Shown piece by piece: positions 50,410 through 58,937 of a stretch of 64,000 nt of DNA (its first letter is position 1; each line of letters starts with the position of its first letter). Location: positions 930,001 to 994,000 of the forward strand of contig NZ_CP075188.1 of NCBI RefSeq assembly GCF_020510525.1, in the 5' to 3' direction. This DNA is from Quatrionicoccus australiensis. Lineage in GTDB: Bacteria; Pseudomonadota; Gammaproteobacteria; Burkholderiales; Rhodocyclaceae. Below the pieces are notes generated by a model. It had not been told where the DNA came from, ran no database searches, and was given only the letters and a program-made list of their open reading frames with translations. The translations under genes were made by a program, and so were the position numbers.

Positions 50410-51538
50410 GGAGGTGGCTCCTGACGGAGACCAGAAGAGCCCGCAGATCGGGCGTTTCCGGCGGATGTTTGTGTTCGGCGACAAAGTTGCGGACGCGCGG
50501 CAGCAAGGCCTGGGCTTCGCTTTCATTGACCGTGATGCCGAGTCCGGCATAGACGACCTGCACGGCGCGCGAGCCGGAATGCTTGCCGAGCACGATGCGG
50601 TGCGCGGCGCCGACTTCCTGCGGGTCGTAACCCTGGTAGTTGTCGGGGTGCTTCAACAGGCCATCGACGTGGATGCCGGCTTCGTGCGTGAAGGCGCCGG
50701 CGCCGACGATGCTCTTTTGCCAGGGGACGGCACGTCCGGAGGCACTCGCGACCTGGCTGGAGAGGGCGGGGAAGCCCTTCAGGCTGACCCCGGTTTCCAT
50801 GTTGTAGAGTTTCTTCAGGCCGAGCACGACCTCTTCGAGCGGTGCATTGCCGGCGCGTTCGCCGAGGCCGTTGACCGTGGTGTTGACGTGCGTCGCGCCG
50901 GCCTTGCAGGCAGCCAGCGTGTTGGCGGTGGCCAGGCCCATGTCGTCGTGGGCGTGCATTTCGATTTCCAGACCGGTCGACCGCCGCAAAGTGGCAATTT
51001 TGTCGTAGGTGCCGAAGGGCTCGAGGATGCCCAGCGTGTCGGCGAAGCGCAGGCGACGGGCGCCGCAGCGTTCGGCGGTTTCGGCCAGGGCACAGAGGAA
51101 GTTCATGTCGGCGCGCGAAGCATCCTCGCAGCCGAGGCCGACTTCGAGGCCGAGGTTGAGGGCGGCGCCGATGAATTTGGGCAATTCGCGCAGCAACCAG
51201 GCGCGGTCCTGCTTGAGCTTGTAGGCGAGGTGCTGGTCGGAGGCCGGCACCGAGATGTCGATCAGGTGCGCGCCGAGATTGGCGCAGGCGGCGATGTCGG
51301 CCGGGTGCATGCGGCTCCACAGCATCAGGCGCGGCGCGAGCTTGAGGTCGGCGACGGCGCGGATCGAATCGCATTCTTCCGGGCCCATTGCCGGGATGCC
51401 GACTTCCAGCTCGGGCACGCCGATGGCGGCGAGCTGGCGGGCGATCTCCAGTTTTTCGGCCAGCGAGAACGCCACGCCGGCCGACTGTTCGCCGTCGCGC
51501 AGGGTAGTGTCGTTGATGGTGATGCAAGCCTGGGTCAT
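50402..51538 (-). CDS. nifV: Homocitrate synthase NifV
   Basis: 378 residues, strong ribosome site (GAGGAG). DRE-TIM motif [19 protein letters not shown], the metal site [16 protein letters not shown], and [25 protein letters not shown] are all present. The chain lacks the long leucine-sensing regulatory domain of LeuA, as expected for NifV. It condenses acetyl-CoA and 2-oxoglutarate to R-homocitrate, the organic ligand of FeMo-cofactor. It is the first gene of an operon driven by a sigma-54 promoter and NifA site. Confidence 0.95.
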   Translation of the reverse strand: MTQACITINDTTLRDGEQSAGVAFSLAEKLEIARQLAAIGVPELEVGIPAMGPEECDSIRAVADLKLAPRLMLWSRMHPADIAACANLGAHLIDISVPASDQHLAYKLKQDRAWLLRELPKFIGAALNLGLEVGLGCEDASRADMNFLCALAETAERCGARRLRFADTLGILEPFGTYDKIATLRRSTGLEIEMHAHDDMGLATANTLAACKAGATHVNTTVNGLGERAGNAPLEEVVLGLKKLYNMETGVSLKGFPALSSQVASASGRAVPWQKSIVGAGAFTHEAGIHVDGLLKHPDNYQGYDPQEVGAAHRIVLGKHSGSRAVQVVYAGLGITVNESEAQALLPRVRNFVAEHKHPPETPDLRALLVSVRSHLHV

Positions 51539-51560
51539 GGAATTCTCCTCGCCACCTTCT

Positions 51561-51578
51561 AAGCAAGGGTGGTGCCAA
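51561..51578 (-). promoter_or_regulatory. Sigma-54 (-24/-12) promoter of nifV
   Basis: The minus strand reads TTGGCACCACCCTTGCTT, with GG and GC exactly at -24/-12 spacing, a near-perfect RpoN consensus. It lies about 23-40 bp upstream of the nifV ATG. Confidence 0.9.
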
Positions 51579-51638
51579 TTATCAAGCTATTGAAAAACAT
51601 GAGTTTTTTTGTCGTTGACCGGATGGCTGTCTGGTCTG

Positions 51639-51654
51639 TGTCGAGAATCCGACA
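51639..51654 (-). promoter_or_regulatory. NifA upstream activator site for nifV
   Basis: TGTCGAGAATCCGACA, a TGT-N10-ACA palindrome, about 65 bp upstream of the -24 element. This is the classic NifA binding pattern. Confidence 0.82.
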
Positions 51655-51842
51655 ATTGCTGCAGGTCACCGGTGCGGCAGATTCGGTGTTAGGCTGAATG
51701 CACTCCGGGCGTCTGTGGCGCCCGTTTTCCTGCGCATGCCTTTCGGCCTGCATGGCGCTTCCCGCGAAGTGTTGTGTGTTTCGATCAGCAGCTTTTCTGC
51801 TTCAACCACACGCAACAATACGACTAGCGAAGGGAGTCCGTC

Positions 51843-52514
51843 ATGACCGGACGCGACAATGAACTCTGGCAGCAATCCTGGCGCGACCAGAATACGGATT
51901 TTCATCAGGAGGTCGTCAATCAGCATCTGGTCCGCTTCTGGTCCGGCCTTGGTCTGGCGGCTGGCGAGCGGGTTTTCGTGCCCCTCTGCGGCAAGAGCCT
52001 GGACATGCTCTGGCTGGCGCAGCAAGGGCATGCAGTGATCGGGGTCGAGCTCAGCCCGCTCGCGGCGCACGCCTTCTTTCATGAGAACGGGATGCAAGCG
52101 ACGCAGCGCCGGCTCGGGGCATTCACGCTATGGGAGCATGGCCGGATCGCCATCCTCTGTGGTGATTTCTTTCAACTCAAGGCCGGCGATCTGGGCGAGA
52201 TTGGCGCCGTTTTCGACCGTGCGGCGCTGACGGCCTTGCCCGATGATCTGCGTGCCGCCTACCTGAAACATTTGCGCGGCATCGTGCCCGCGACCTGCCG
52301 GATCCTGCTGCTGACGGCCGAGGAGCCGGAAGCCTGGGAGACTGCCGATCAGCCGTTTGCCGTGGCTGAAGAAATCACGACGCTATATGCAGACGCCTAC
52401 GAAATCCGTCTCGATCACGTCGAAAGCATTTTCGAGGCAGATCCCGATCCGGAGATCCGCGAACAGGTCAGGATCGAGCACAAGGTCTATCTGCTGACGC
52501 CGAAAGCGCTGTGA
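51843..52514 (+). CDS. tpm: Thiopurine S-methyltransferase
   Basis: 223 residues, the family length. Bacterial TPMT features: FWSGLGLAAGERVFVPLCGKSLDMLWLAQQGHAVIGVELSPLAAHAFF, GDFFQL, and VFDRAALTALPDDLRAAYLKHL. Bacterial TPMTs methylate selenite, tellurite or thiol compounds with SAM; the natural substrate is uncertain. It is divergent from nifV. Its own promoter must lie in the 304-bp spacer shared with the nif sites. Confidence 0.92.
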   Translation: MTGRDNELWQQSWRDQNTDFHQEVVNQHLVRFWSGLGLAAGERVFVPLCGKSLDMLWLAQQGHAVIGVELSPLAAHAFFHENGMQATQRRLGAFTLWEHGRIAILCGDFFQLKAGDLGEIGAVFDRAALTALPDDLRAAYLKHLRGIVPATCRILLLTAEEPEAWETADQPFAVAEEITTLYADAYEIRLDHVESIFEADPDPEIREQVRIEHKVYLLTPKAL

Positions 52515-52534
52515 AGGCATTATTGGCAAAGTTC

Positions 52535-52548
52535 TTGATCTAGATCGA
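52535..52548 (+). promoter_or_regulatory. FNR/ANR-like box upstream of the PhnD-like gene
   Basis: TTGATCTAGATCGA matches TTGAT-N4-ATCAA in nine of ten fixed positions. A -10-like GATAAA at 52568-52573 puts the box centre near -39 to -41, the class II position. This suggests induction at low oxygen. Confidence 0.5.
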
Positions 52549-52604
52549 TTTGGCCTATGCGTTTGGTGATAAATTGATGGCATCCATCGCTCAAGGCTGT
52601 CGTC

Positions 52605-53441
52605 ATGTGTCGCATTGTTTGTTCGGTGCTGGCAATTCTTGTTCTGGTCTTCGCCCCGCCGGCTCTTGCCGCACCCCCGCTCAAGCTCGGCATCATGCCT
52701 TTCAACAGCGCTCTGGCGCTGATCAAGACACATCAGCCGTTGCGCCTTGCGCTTGAGCGGCGTCTCGGTCGTCCTGTCGAAGTGTTTACCGAAGCCGATT
52801 ACACCGCCTTCGTTAACGAGTCACTGGCCGGGCGTTACGATCTGTTGATCACCGGCCCGCATTTTGCCGTGATGTCGATCGAGAAGGGTTATGTTCCCCT
52901 GGTGCATTACAAGGCCCCGCTGCAACCGGTTTTCGTCGTTCGCTCGGCTTCCGACATCACTGCTGCCGAAACTCTCAAAGGGCGTAGCGTGGCGCTTTCC
53001 AGCCGTTTTTCGATTTCCTCGATCGGCGGCATGAAATGGCTGGCTGACAAGGGCATGCTGCCCGGGCGTGACTATCAGGTCCGCGAATACCCGACCCATG
53101 GTGCCGCTGTTGCTGCCGTCGCCGTTGGCGAGGCGGATGCGGCACTGACCACGCACACGCCATTGAAGCAGGTGCCGAAAGATATCAGCGAACGGGTTCG
53201 GCTGCTGCCTTCCGATATTCGCATCCCGCATCTGATGACCCTGGCCCACGAACGACTCGGCAAGGCCGAAATCGAGCTGGTCCGCCAGGCGCTGGCCGAG
53301 TTTGCCGCCAGCGACGAGGGCATGCAGTTTTTCAGGGAAACCGGTTATCAGGGCTATGACAATGTGACGGAGGCCGACATCAGGGCCTTGCAGCCGTATG
53401 TCAGCCTTGTGCGCCAGCAGATGAATCTGGGCGCCCACTGA
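52605..53441 (+). CDS. PhnD-family periplasmic binding protein
   Basis: 278 residues with a signal peptide (MCRIVCSVLAILVLVFAPPALA, cleavage before APPLKLG). The mature part is a PhnD/phosphite-phosphonate-type solute-binding fold: LGIMPFNSALALIKTHQPLRLALERRLGRPVEVFTEADYTAFVNESLAGRYDLLITGPHFAVM, and VALSSRFSISSIGGMKWLADKGMLPG. No ABC permease or ATPase gene accompanies it. It is followed 22 bp later by a membrane GGDEF-EAL protein, a pairing that suggests a periplasmic ligand receptor for signalling rather than transport. The ligand is unknown. Confidence 0.87.
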   Translation: MCRIVCSVLAILVLVFAPPALAAPPLKLGIMPFNSALALIKTHQPLRLALERRLGRPVEVFTEADYTAFVNESLAGRYDLLITGPHFAVMSIEKGYVPLVHYKAPLQPVFVVRSASDITAAETLKGRSVALSSRFSISSIGGMKWLADKGMLPGRDYQVREYPTHGAAVAAVAVGEADAALTTHTPLKQVPKDISERVRLLPSDIRIPHLMTLAHERLGKAEIELVRQALAEFAASDEGMQFFRETGYQGYDNVTEADIRALQPYVSLVRQQMNLGAH

Positions 53442-53463
53442 ATACTCAGGTAACGAAACCGCG

Positions 53464-55446
53464 ATGAATGCTTCCGGCAATACCCCGCGCAAGGTGCCTT
53501 TCTTCCACTCGCTGCGTACCCGCCTGCTGCTGACGGCGCTGTCCATCGAAATCCTGGTGCTCGCCGTGATGCTGGGCAGCGGTCTGCGGCACATGGAGAA
53601 CCAGCTCGGCCGTCAGCTTGGCCAGCATGTGCAGGCACTGCAGCTGGCTTACCAGACGGCGATTGCCGTGCCGCTGGTGTCACGTGATTATGCGACCTTG
53701 CGCGACATTCTTGATGGCTGGCGGCAGGCCGACGAGTTGCATTACATCGCAGTGACTGCGCCGGATGGCAAGTTGCTTGCAACCTCCGGCCACCCCGTGG
53801 GGGAGGCACTGCCTCAGCCACAGGAACAAGAGAGTATTGCCTGGGGCGAAGTGATGCACCTGGTATTTCCGGTTGATTTTCAGGGACAGCGCTATGGCAG
53901 CGTGCATCTGGGACTGGATACCGGGTTCATTGCGCTCGCCAGCCGGCAGTTGATCTGGCAGGGCTTGCTGGTTGCTGCTGCCGGCGTGGCGCTGACCCTG
54001 GTTCTGCTGCTGCTGTCGGGGCTGTGGCTGACCCGGCATCTGCAAATCCTGACCCGTGCCGCGGCCAGGGTTGCCGAAGGTGACTATTCGGTGCACCTTG
54101 ATGTACCGACCCGGGATGAAATCGGCCTGCTGGCCAGGAGTTTCAATGCGATGGCCAGTGCGGTCGAAACCCGGGTCGATGAACTGGCTCGCCAGGCCGG
54201 GCATGACTCGCTGACCGGCCTGCACAATCGACGTGCCTTCGAGGCCAATCTGGAAGAGGCGCTGCGCATCCGTCACAGCCAGTCACTGTATGTGCTTTAT
54301 CTTGATCTCGACCAGTTCAAGGCGGTCAACGACTCCTGTGGTCACGCCGCCGGTGATCTCCTGCTGCAGTCCCTGGGGCGGGTGATGAGTGAACGCTTCG
54401 GGGCCGATTTCGTTGCCCGCCTGGGTGGCGACGAGTTTGGCATGGTCCTGCTCAATGCTACGCCGGACGGTGCCCGTGCCCGGGCACAGATGATGATCGA
54501 CGAAGTTCGTGCCTTCCCCTTCGTCTGGGAAGGGCGTGCCTTCCAGCTCGGCGCCAGCATCGGCCTGGTCCAGGTGTCACCGCACATTGATACGGTGACC
54601 AGCTTGTTGATTGCAGCCGATACGGCCTGCTATGCGGCCAAGGAGCACGGTCGCAACCGGGTCGAAGTGTATGCGCCCGGCGATGACTATTTCCGTCAGC
54701 GCCAGGATGAGCTGGCTTCACTGGCCGGTATTACGGCAGCCCTGCAGGATGATCGCTTCGTGCTCTATCACCAGCGCATCACCTCGCTGAAGCCGGGGCG
54801 TCCGGATCATGCCGAAGTCCTCATCCGCATGCGCGACGATGCCGGCAATGTCGTCCTGCCCGGACGCTTCATCCCGGCTGCCGAACGTTACAACCTGATG
54901 CCCTTCATCGACCGCTGGGTGATCAATGCCGCCCTGTCCCGCCTGCAGGAATTTGCCCGCAGCGGCGGTCTGCCGTTCCATCACGTCAATATCAATCTTT
55001 CCGGCGCCGGGCTGGCCGAGGATGGCATGCGCCATTTCATCGCCGAACGGATCGCTTTCTACGGCATTGATCCGGCCCAGATCTGTTTCGAGATCACCGA
55101 GAGCCAGGCCATCGGCAATCTCGGCGGCGCCCTGGCGCTGATCGCGGATGCGCATCACATGGGCAGCACGATCGCGCTCGATGATTTTGGCAGCGGCCTG
55201 TCGTCCTTCGGTTATCTGAAACGCTTCAATGTCGACTACCTGAAGATCGACGGCCAGTTCATCCGCAACCTGGCGCACGATCCGATCGACCGCGCCACCG
55301 TTGAGGCAATCATCGGCCTGGCCAAGGCGCATGGCTTGCGCACGGTGGCCGAATTCGTCGCCGAGCCAGAAATCGTCGATATCGTCAGGGAACTCGGGGT
55401 CGATTACGCGCAGGGTTTTGCCCTGCACGAACCGAGCCCCTTCTAG
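53464..55446 (+). CDS. Membrane diguanylate cyclase with degenerate EAL domain
   Basis: 660 residues. Order: TM about 20-40, periplasmic sensor about 45-155, TM about 165-190, HAMP (about 190-245), GGDEF (about 255-420) with intact GGDEF at 321-325 (ARLGGDEFGMVLL), and EAL-like domain (about 430-655). In the latter the signature is EVL (E451), DDFGSGLSS replaces DDFGTGYSS, and FVAEPEI replaces EGVE(T/N), so phosphodiesterase activity is doubtful. It probably makes c-di-GMP, with the EAL part as a binding or regulatory module. Its gene follows the PhnD-like binding protein closely, suggesting that the loaded binding protein is sensed by the periplasmic loop. Confidence 0.9.
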   Translation: MNASGNTPRKVPFFHSLRTRLLLTALSIEILVLAVMLGSGLRHMENQLGRQLGQHVQALQLAYQTAIAVPLVSRDYATLRDILDGWRQADELHYIAVTAPDGKLLATSGHPVGEALPQPQEQESIAWGEVMHLVFPVDFQGQRYGSVHLGLDTGFIALASRQLIWQGLLVAAAGVALTLVLLLLSGLWLTRHLQILTRAAARVAEGDYSVHLDVPTRDEIGLLARSFNAMASAVETRVDELARQAGHDSLTGLHNRRAFEANLEEALRIRHSQSLYVLYLDLDQFKAVNDSCGHAAGDLLLQSLGRVMSERFGADFVARLGGDEFGMVLLNATPDGARARAQMMIDEVRAFPFVWEGRAFQLGASIGLVQVSPHIDTVTSLLIAADTACYAAKEHGRNRVEVYAPGDDYFRQRQDELASLAGITAALQDDRFVLYHQRITSLKPGRPDHAEVLIRMRDDAGNVVLPGRFIPAAERYNLMPFIDRWVINAALSRLQEFARSGGLPFHHVNINLSGAGLAEDGMRHFIAERIAFYGIDPAQICFEITESQAIGNLGGALALIADAHHMGSTIALDDFGSGLSSFGYLKRFNVDYLKIDGQFIRNLAHDPIDRATVEAIIGLAKAHGLRTVAEFVAEPEIVDIVRELGVDYAQGFALHEPSPF

Positions 55447-55449
55447 GTA

Positions 55450-56418
55450 TCAGACCGCGTACGGGCGGTGCAGCCAGCTGCGCACGACATCGACGTCGCG
55501 CTGCGGCAGGTAGGCGAAGCCGGCCAGGGCGTCTTCGACAACGGTCTGGGCCACCCAGTGCGGTACGGCCTTGCTGGTCAGCATGTGGAAATACCAGGCC
55601 AGCGGGTAGCCGGCTTCGCGGTCGAAATGACCGAGCGCCGCGTACAACTCCAGGCCGCTGGTGCCTGGTGCCGCATCGAATTCAGGTGCGTCGCCGGCCA
55701 GCGTGGCAATCGGCTGGGCGCGGAAAACGCTCTGGTGATAGCGGTCGAGATGCTCGCGGGTGGCGATGACCCAGTGGTTGTAGAAAGTGCTGGTGCTGCC
55801 GGCACTGCTTTTTGCCCAGTCTTCGATCATCCGGTGTACCGGCGCGGGTTCGGGTTTTTGCGCCAGCATGCGCTTGAGGAAGGCGCCGATGTGCTGCAGG
55901 CGGCGGAAGGCATAGACCGGCATGCCGATCGGTTGCTGCAAGTCGCTGCTGCCACGCGGGTCGACCAGTTCCTCCAGGGTCGCCGGCTCGTTGGCGAACA
56001 GGCGATGCACGCGCATTTCCTGCAGGTCCTCGATTTCCAGTTGCAGGAAGTCGTCAGTCTCTTCACCGGCCGAGGCAACCAGATAGTGCGTCTGGCCGAC
56101 CAGGCGGGTGGCGTACAGGGTTTGCCCGGCGAAATCGTCGATCAGCTGGCCGATGTCGCCATCGCGTTCGTCGAGGGCTGCCTCGACCCAGCTTTCCAGA
56201 CTGTCGGATACGCGCTGCCCATTGCCATCGACAATGCCGCCCAGGCGATACCAGCCGCCACGGCTCATCGCATGACGAAACTTCCAGTCCGGCAGCGCCT
56301 GGCCGAGTGCCTTGACGAAGGCGCCCGGGCCGCTGCTGACCGGCACCTTGCTACAGGTTTCGACAACGGCGGTGGCGAGAGATTTGCAATATTCCGACCA
56401 GGCCAGGCTTTCTTTCAT
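55450..56418 (-). CDS. Unknown protein at the end of the nifH operon
   Basis: 322 residues, GAGGAA ribosome site. I do not recognise a named family. Sequence is mixed alpha/beta without TM helices or Cys motifs. Notable parts are SRGGWYRLGGIVDGNGQRVSDSLESWVEAAL, ATRLVGQTHYLVASAGEETDDFLQLEIEDLQEMRVHRLF, and a His-rich middle (STSTFYNHWVIATREHLDRYHQSVF). It follows the LRV gene by 16 bp on the same strand, so it is the last gene of the nifHDK transcript. A role in nitrogenase maturation or protection is guessed only from position. Confidence 0.8.
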   Translation of the reverse strand: MKESLAWSEYCKSLATAVVETCSKVPVSSGPGAFVKALGQALPDWKFRHAMSRGGWYRLGGIVDGNGQRVSDSLESWVEAALDERDGDIGQLIDDFAGQTLYATRLVGQTHYLVASAGEETDDFLQLEIEDLQEMRVHRLFANEPATLEELVDPRGSSDLQQPIGMPVYAFRRLQHIGAFLKRMLAQKPEPAPVHRMIEDWAKSSAGSTSTFYNHWVIATREHLDRYHQSVFRAQPIATLAGDAPEFDAAPGTSGLELYAALGHFDREAGYPLAWYFHMLTSKAVPHWVAQTVVEDALAGFAYLPQRDVDVVRSWLHRPYAV

Positions 56419-56434
56419 CGGGTGTTCCTCGTTT

Positions 56435-57184
56435 TCAGTTTGCGTTTTCTTCGGTCAGGCGGGCCAGGGCTGCTTCGCGGACCTCACTCTCCGGGTCGCT
56501 GGTCAGCGGCGGCAGATGTTCGAGCGGCGCATTGCCCACGGCGGCGAGGCGTACCCACCACTCGCTGTCGGCGAGCAGGGCTGCAGCGAGGCCGGGCAGG
56601 GCACGTTCGGCAACGATGGCGCGAACTTCCGGCTCCGGGTCGTCAACCAGCATGTCCAGCGCAAAGGCAGGCAGGCGGGCGGCGACTACCTTGCGGACTT
56701 CGCGCTCATTGTCTTTTGCCATCTTGGCCAACTGGCCGTGCGGCAGGCGGCGGGCAACGGTGGCGCGGATCAGGTAATCCGGGTCGTGCAGCATGCGCGC
56801 CAGGTGTTCTTCGGGAATGCGGGCTGCCACGCCAAGGCGGACTTCGCGATCCGGGTCGCTGATCATCCTGACCAGAATATCGGCCGGAATACGGTCGACC
56901 ACGACGCGACGCACGATTTCATCGTTGTCATTGACCAGATGACCGATCAGCTCGATCGGCGCATAGCGTGCTGCGATGGCGCGTCTTTCCCAGAACAGGT
57001 CGGCAAGGAAATGTTCGGCCTGGTCCTTGTTGGCGCGAAAAAAGCGGTCGATCTGCCGACCGCTGTGGGCGCGTACGCAACTGTCGCCCGGCTTGCAGCG
57101 ATTATGGCTGAGGTGACTGTCGGTGTACGGACAACCGGCGCAAAGGCCGTAGCGGCCGACGCCGATGCTTGCCTGTTCAGTCAT
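56435..57184 (-). CDS. LRV repeat protein with N-terminal Fe-S cluster motif
   Basis: 249 residues from ATG 57184. The N terminus has CAGCPYTDSHLSHNRCKPGDSC, the four-Cys motif of the [4Fe-4S] domain in Azotobacter LRV protein. About seven leucine-rich-variant repeats of 24 residues follow, for example VRRVVVDRIPADILVRMISDPDREVRLGVAARIPEEHLARMLHDPD, forming a right-handed superhelix. LRV genes are found in nif clusters, but their role is unknown; electron transfer or cofactor handling is possible. The start overlaps the stop of the preceding small gene by 8 bp. Confidence 0.9.
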   Translation of the reverse strand: MTEQASIGVGRYGLCAGCPYTDSHLSHNRCKPGDSCVRAHSGRQIDRFFRANKDQAEHFLADLFWERRAIAARYAPIELIGHLVNDNDEIVRRVVVDRIPADILVRMISDPDREVRLGVAARIPEEHLARMLHDPDYLIRATVARRLPHGQLAKMAKDNEREVRKVVAARLPAFALDMLVDDPEPEVRAIVAERALPGLAAALLADSEWWVRLAAVGNAPLEHLPPLTSDPESEVREAALARLTEENAN

Positions 57185-57437
57185 CTGACTTGGCGGCGAC
57201 GATGATGCCGGTGGCCGCATTGAAGTCGGTGGTCAGCTCAAGGCAATGGCCGCTGGCGCCCGAGATCAGATAGAGCTCGTAGCCTTCGCATTCCAGTACC
57301 GGGTTGAAGCGGGCATTGATGTCATCGGCCGAACACTCGGAGAAGTGCAGCGCCGGAAACAGCGGGCGCAGACTGCTGACCGAAGGATTCAGACGGACCG
57401 CTGCACCGACCTCGGCGAGAAGTTCCTGGCTGATCAT
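57177..57437 (-). CDS. Small conserved nif-cluster protein (DUF6129-like)
   Basis: 86 residues from ATG 57437 (MISQELLAEVGAAVRLNPS). The start overlaps the nafY stop as ATGA. It has an N-terminal helix, then LHFSECSADDINARFNPVLECEGYELYLISGASGHC. I recall small proteins of this type next to nifX/nafY genes; the family name is from memory and not checked. Function unknown. Confidence 0.75.
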   Translation of the reverse strand: MISQELLAEVGAAVRLNPSVSSLRPLFPALHFSECSADDINARFNPVLECEGYELYLISGASGHCLELTTDFNAATGIIVAAKSDD

Positions 57438-58168
57438 GCTTCTTCTTCCTCTTCCTCTTCCTCGACTTCGAACTTGGCGAGTGAGGCTGCCGGCAGACCC
57501 ATGATGCGGGCCAGCCAGGGCGGCGGGCTTTGCAGGGCGCCTTGCAGTTCGTCGAGAACGACACGGACCGGGCCACCCTTCGGCTTCTTCAGCGGATGGA
57601 CACCAACCCGGACCACCTTGGCCGCAGCCGGGCCACCGATCGACTGGATGTAAACCAGGTCGCAATCGGCGATTACGGCAGCGCGTGCCTTGTTCTTGTC
57701 CTCTTCGGCATCGGCATCGAGGCCGGAGCGGATGGCGAGCAGCTTGATCTTGTCGGCCGAGACCTGATAAACGAGGAAGCGTTCGCAGGAACCGAAGTGA
57801 CCGTCGAGGTTCTCGCCCTTGTTGTTGGCGATGGCGACGCGGATCGAGCCGGGCATTTCGCCCTCTTCGTAGCTGTCGACCGCTGGCGTATCGCTGTTCT
57901 CGATGTTTTCACCCCACAGGAAGCGGACGGCTTCCTTGAGTGCATCGGCGGAGAGGCCGACGACACAGTTTTCCTCGGCATGGTCGCCGGCCAGGATGCT
58001 GCGCAGGTCTTCCACGGTGATCGAGGCGAGCTTGGACTCGGTGAGCGGCAGATCGAATTTTTCGCTCAGGGCGCCGACCAGGGCACGGACGTCCAGGCCA
58101 TCGAGGGCACGGGCTGCCAGGGCGATACGGAGAGCGGCTTCGCGGGAGGCGATGGGAGGTGCGGACAT
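57434..58168 (-). CDS. nafY: NafY/NifY-type FeMo-cofactor-binding protein
   Basis: 244 residues. The N-terminal 90 residues are a helical domain as in NafY (LRIALAARALDGLDVRALVGALSEKF). The C-terminal part is the NifX/NafY core: IRVAIANNKGENLDGHFGSCERFLVYQVSADKIKLL, DCDLVYIQSIGGPAAAKVVRVGVHPLK. His in GHFG corresponds to the cofactor ligand region. In Azotobacter such proteins hold FeMo-co or apo-nitrogenase during insertion; nifY is an equally possible name. The extreme C terminus is a run of nine Glu encoded by GAA/GAG repeats. It lies between fdx and the small DUF6129-like gene. Confidence 0.85.
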   Translation of the reverse strand: MSAPPIASREAALRIALAARALDGLDVRALVGALSEKFDLPLTESKLASITVEDLRSILAGDHAEENCVVGLSADALKEAVRFLWGENIENSDTPAVDSYEEGEMPGSIRVAIANNKGENLDGHFGSCERFLVYQVSADKIKLLAIRSGLDADAEEDKNKARAAVIADCDLVYIQSIGGPAAAKVVRVGVHPLKKPKGGPVRVVLDELQGALQSPPPWLARIMGLPAASLAKFEVEEEEEEEEA

Positions 58169-58179
58169 GAGGGGCCTTT

Positions 58180-58283
58180 CAGGATCGAGGATTCAGGATC
58201 GAGGATTCAGAGGTGAGGGGATCGAGGATTCAGGATCGGGGAGGCGATTTTTCTCGATCCTCGATCCTGAAAACCCGATCCTG
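58180..58283. repeat. Nif spacer repeat 1 (GGATCGAG array) between fdx and nafY
   Basis: Direct units of the type CAGGATCGAGGATT (four) face inverted CTCGATCC units (three). The two halves can pair into a long hairpin. This fills most of the spacer. Confidence 0.9.
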
Positions 58284-58286
58284 CCC

Positions 58287-58478
58287 TTAGGCCGGAGAGA
58301 TGCAGCCGGACGGGCAGACGTTTACGCACATCGGCGTGTCATTCTCGCCTTCGCATTCCGTGCACTTGCTGGCATCGATGGTGAAGAACACCTTGCCCTT
58401 GCTGATTGCCTTGGTCGGGCAGATCGGCCGGCAGTCGTCGCAGGCGGTACATTGGTCGGGATCGATATACATAGCCAT
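58287..58478 (-). CDS. 2[4Fe-4S] ferredoxin of the nif operon
   Basis: 63 residues from ATG 58478 (AGGAGC 6-7 nt upstream). Cluster I motif is CTACDDCRPICP; cluster II is CTECEGENDTPMCVNVCP, with an extended loop as in FdxN/VnfD-linked and Alvin-type ferredoxins. It is a likely electron donor to NifH or to cofactor assembly. It is flanked on both sides by GGATCGAG spacer repeats. Confidence 0.92.
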   Translation of the reverse strand: MAMYIDPDQCTACDDCRPICPTKAISKGKVFFTIDASKCTECEGENDTPMCVNVCPSGCISPA

Positions 58479-58503
58479 GATTTAGCTCCTAGTGATTAGT
58501 TGC

Positions 58504-58584
58504 CTAGGATCGAGTTGCCTAGGATCGAGTGAGCAGCGCGGTTTTGCCTTTGCTCGATCCTAATAGCTGATTCCCCGATCCTAG
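58504..58584. repeat. Nif spacer repeat 2 between nifT and fdx
   Basis: Two direct CCTAGGATCGAG units and two inverted units (CTCGATCCTAATAG, CCCCGATCCTAG). The last one includes the nifT stop codon. Confidence 0.88.
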
Positions 58585-58808
58585 TCTTCAGCAGCGCCGA
58601 GTCGCTTGGCTCGCACCGAGATCGGCAGGCGGGGCGGTTTGGCGATCGGGTCGACGTAGTAGCTGCCACCGTTCTCCAGCTTCAGTTCGCCGCCCCATTT
58701 TTCCGGGGTGTCGAATTCGATGGAATTGATGGCAGCTTCGAGGTCGCGCTTCGGCAAATAAAACACCAGCCCACCGGCAGCGTTCTGACGAATCATGATG
58801 TTGGCCAT
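58581..58808 (-). CDS. nifT: NifT (FixU)
   Basis: 75 residues, family length. MANIMIRQNAAGGLVFYLPKRDLEAAINSIEFDTPEKWGGELKLENGG is typical of NifT. The function is unknown; mutants in other diazotrophs often have mild phenotypes. It sits just after nifK as in Azotobacter. Its ribosome site lies in a hairpin (see 58812-58830). Confidence 0.93.
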   Translation of the reverse strand: MANIMIRQNAAGGLVFYLPKRDLEAAINSIEFDTPEKWGGELKLENGGSYYVDPIAKPPRLPISVRAKRLGAAED

Positions 58809-58811
58809 TGT

Positions 58812-58830
58812 TGCAACTCCTTGAGTTGCA
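58812..58830 (-). promoter_or_regulatory. Hairpin enclosing the nifT ribosome site
   Basis: An 8-bp perfect stem (TGCAACTC/GAGTTGCA) with a 3-nt loop. On the minus strand the AAGGAG of nifT spans loop and stem, 3-4 nt before the ATG region, so folding would reduce nifT translation. Confidence 0.6.
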
Positions 58831-58931
58831 GGATCTGATTAGGATCGAGTTGTTAGGATCGAGGATCGAGTAGGCGGAGCACGGGGCTTGCTTACTCGAT
58901 CCTGGATCCTCGATCCTTGCTTTCGATCCTG
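58829..58931. repeat. Nif spacer repeat 3 between nifK and nifT
   Basis: Direct units (TTAGGATCGAG, AGGATCGAGGATCGAG) face inverted units (ACTCGATCCTGGATCCTCGATCC, TCGATCCTG). The array nearly fills the spacer. Confidence 0.9.
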
Positions 58932-58937
58932 CTTTCC

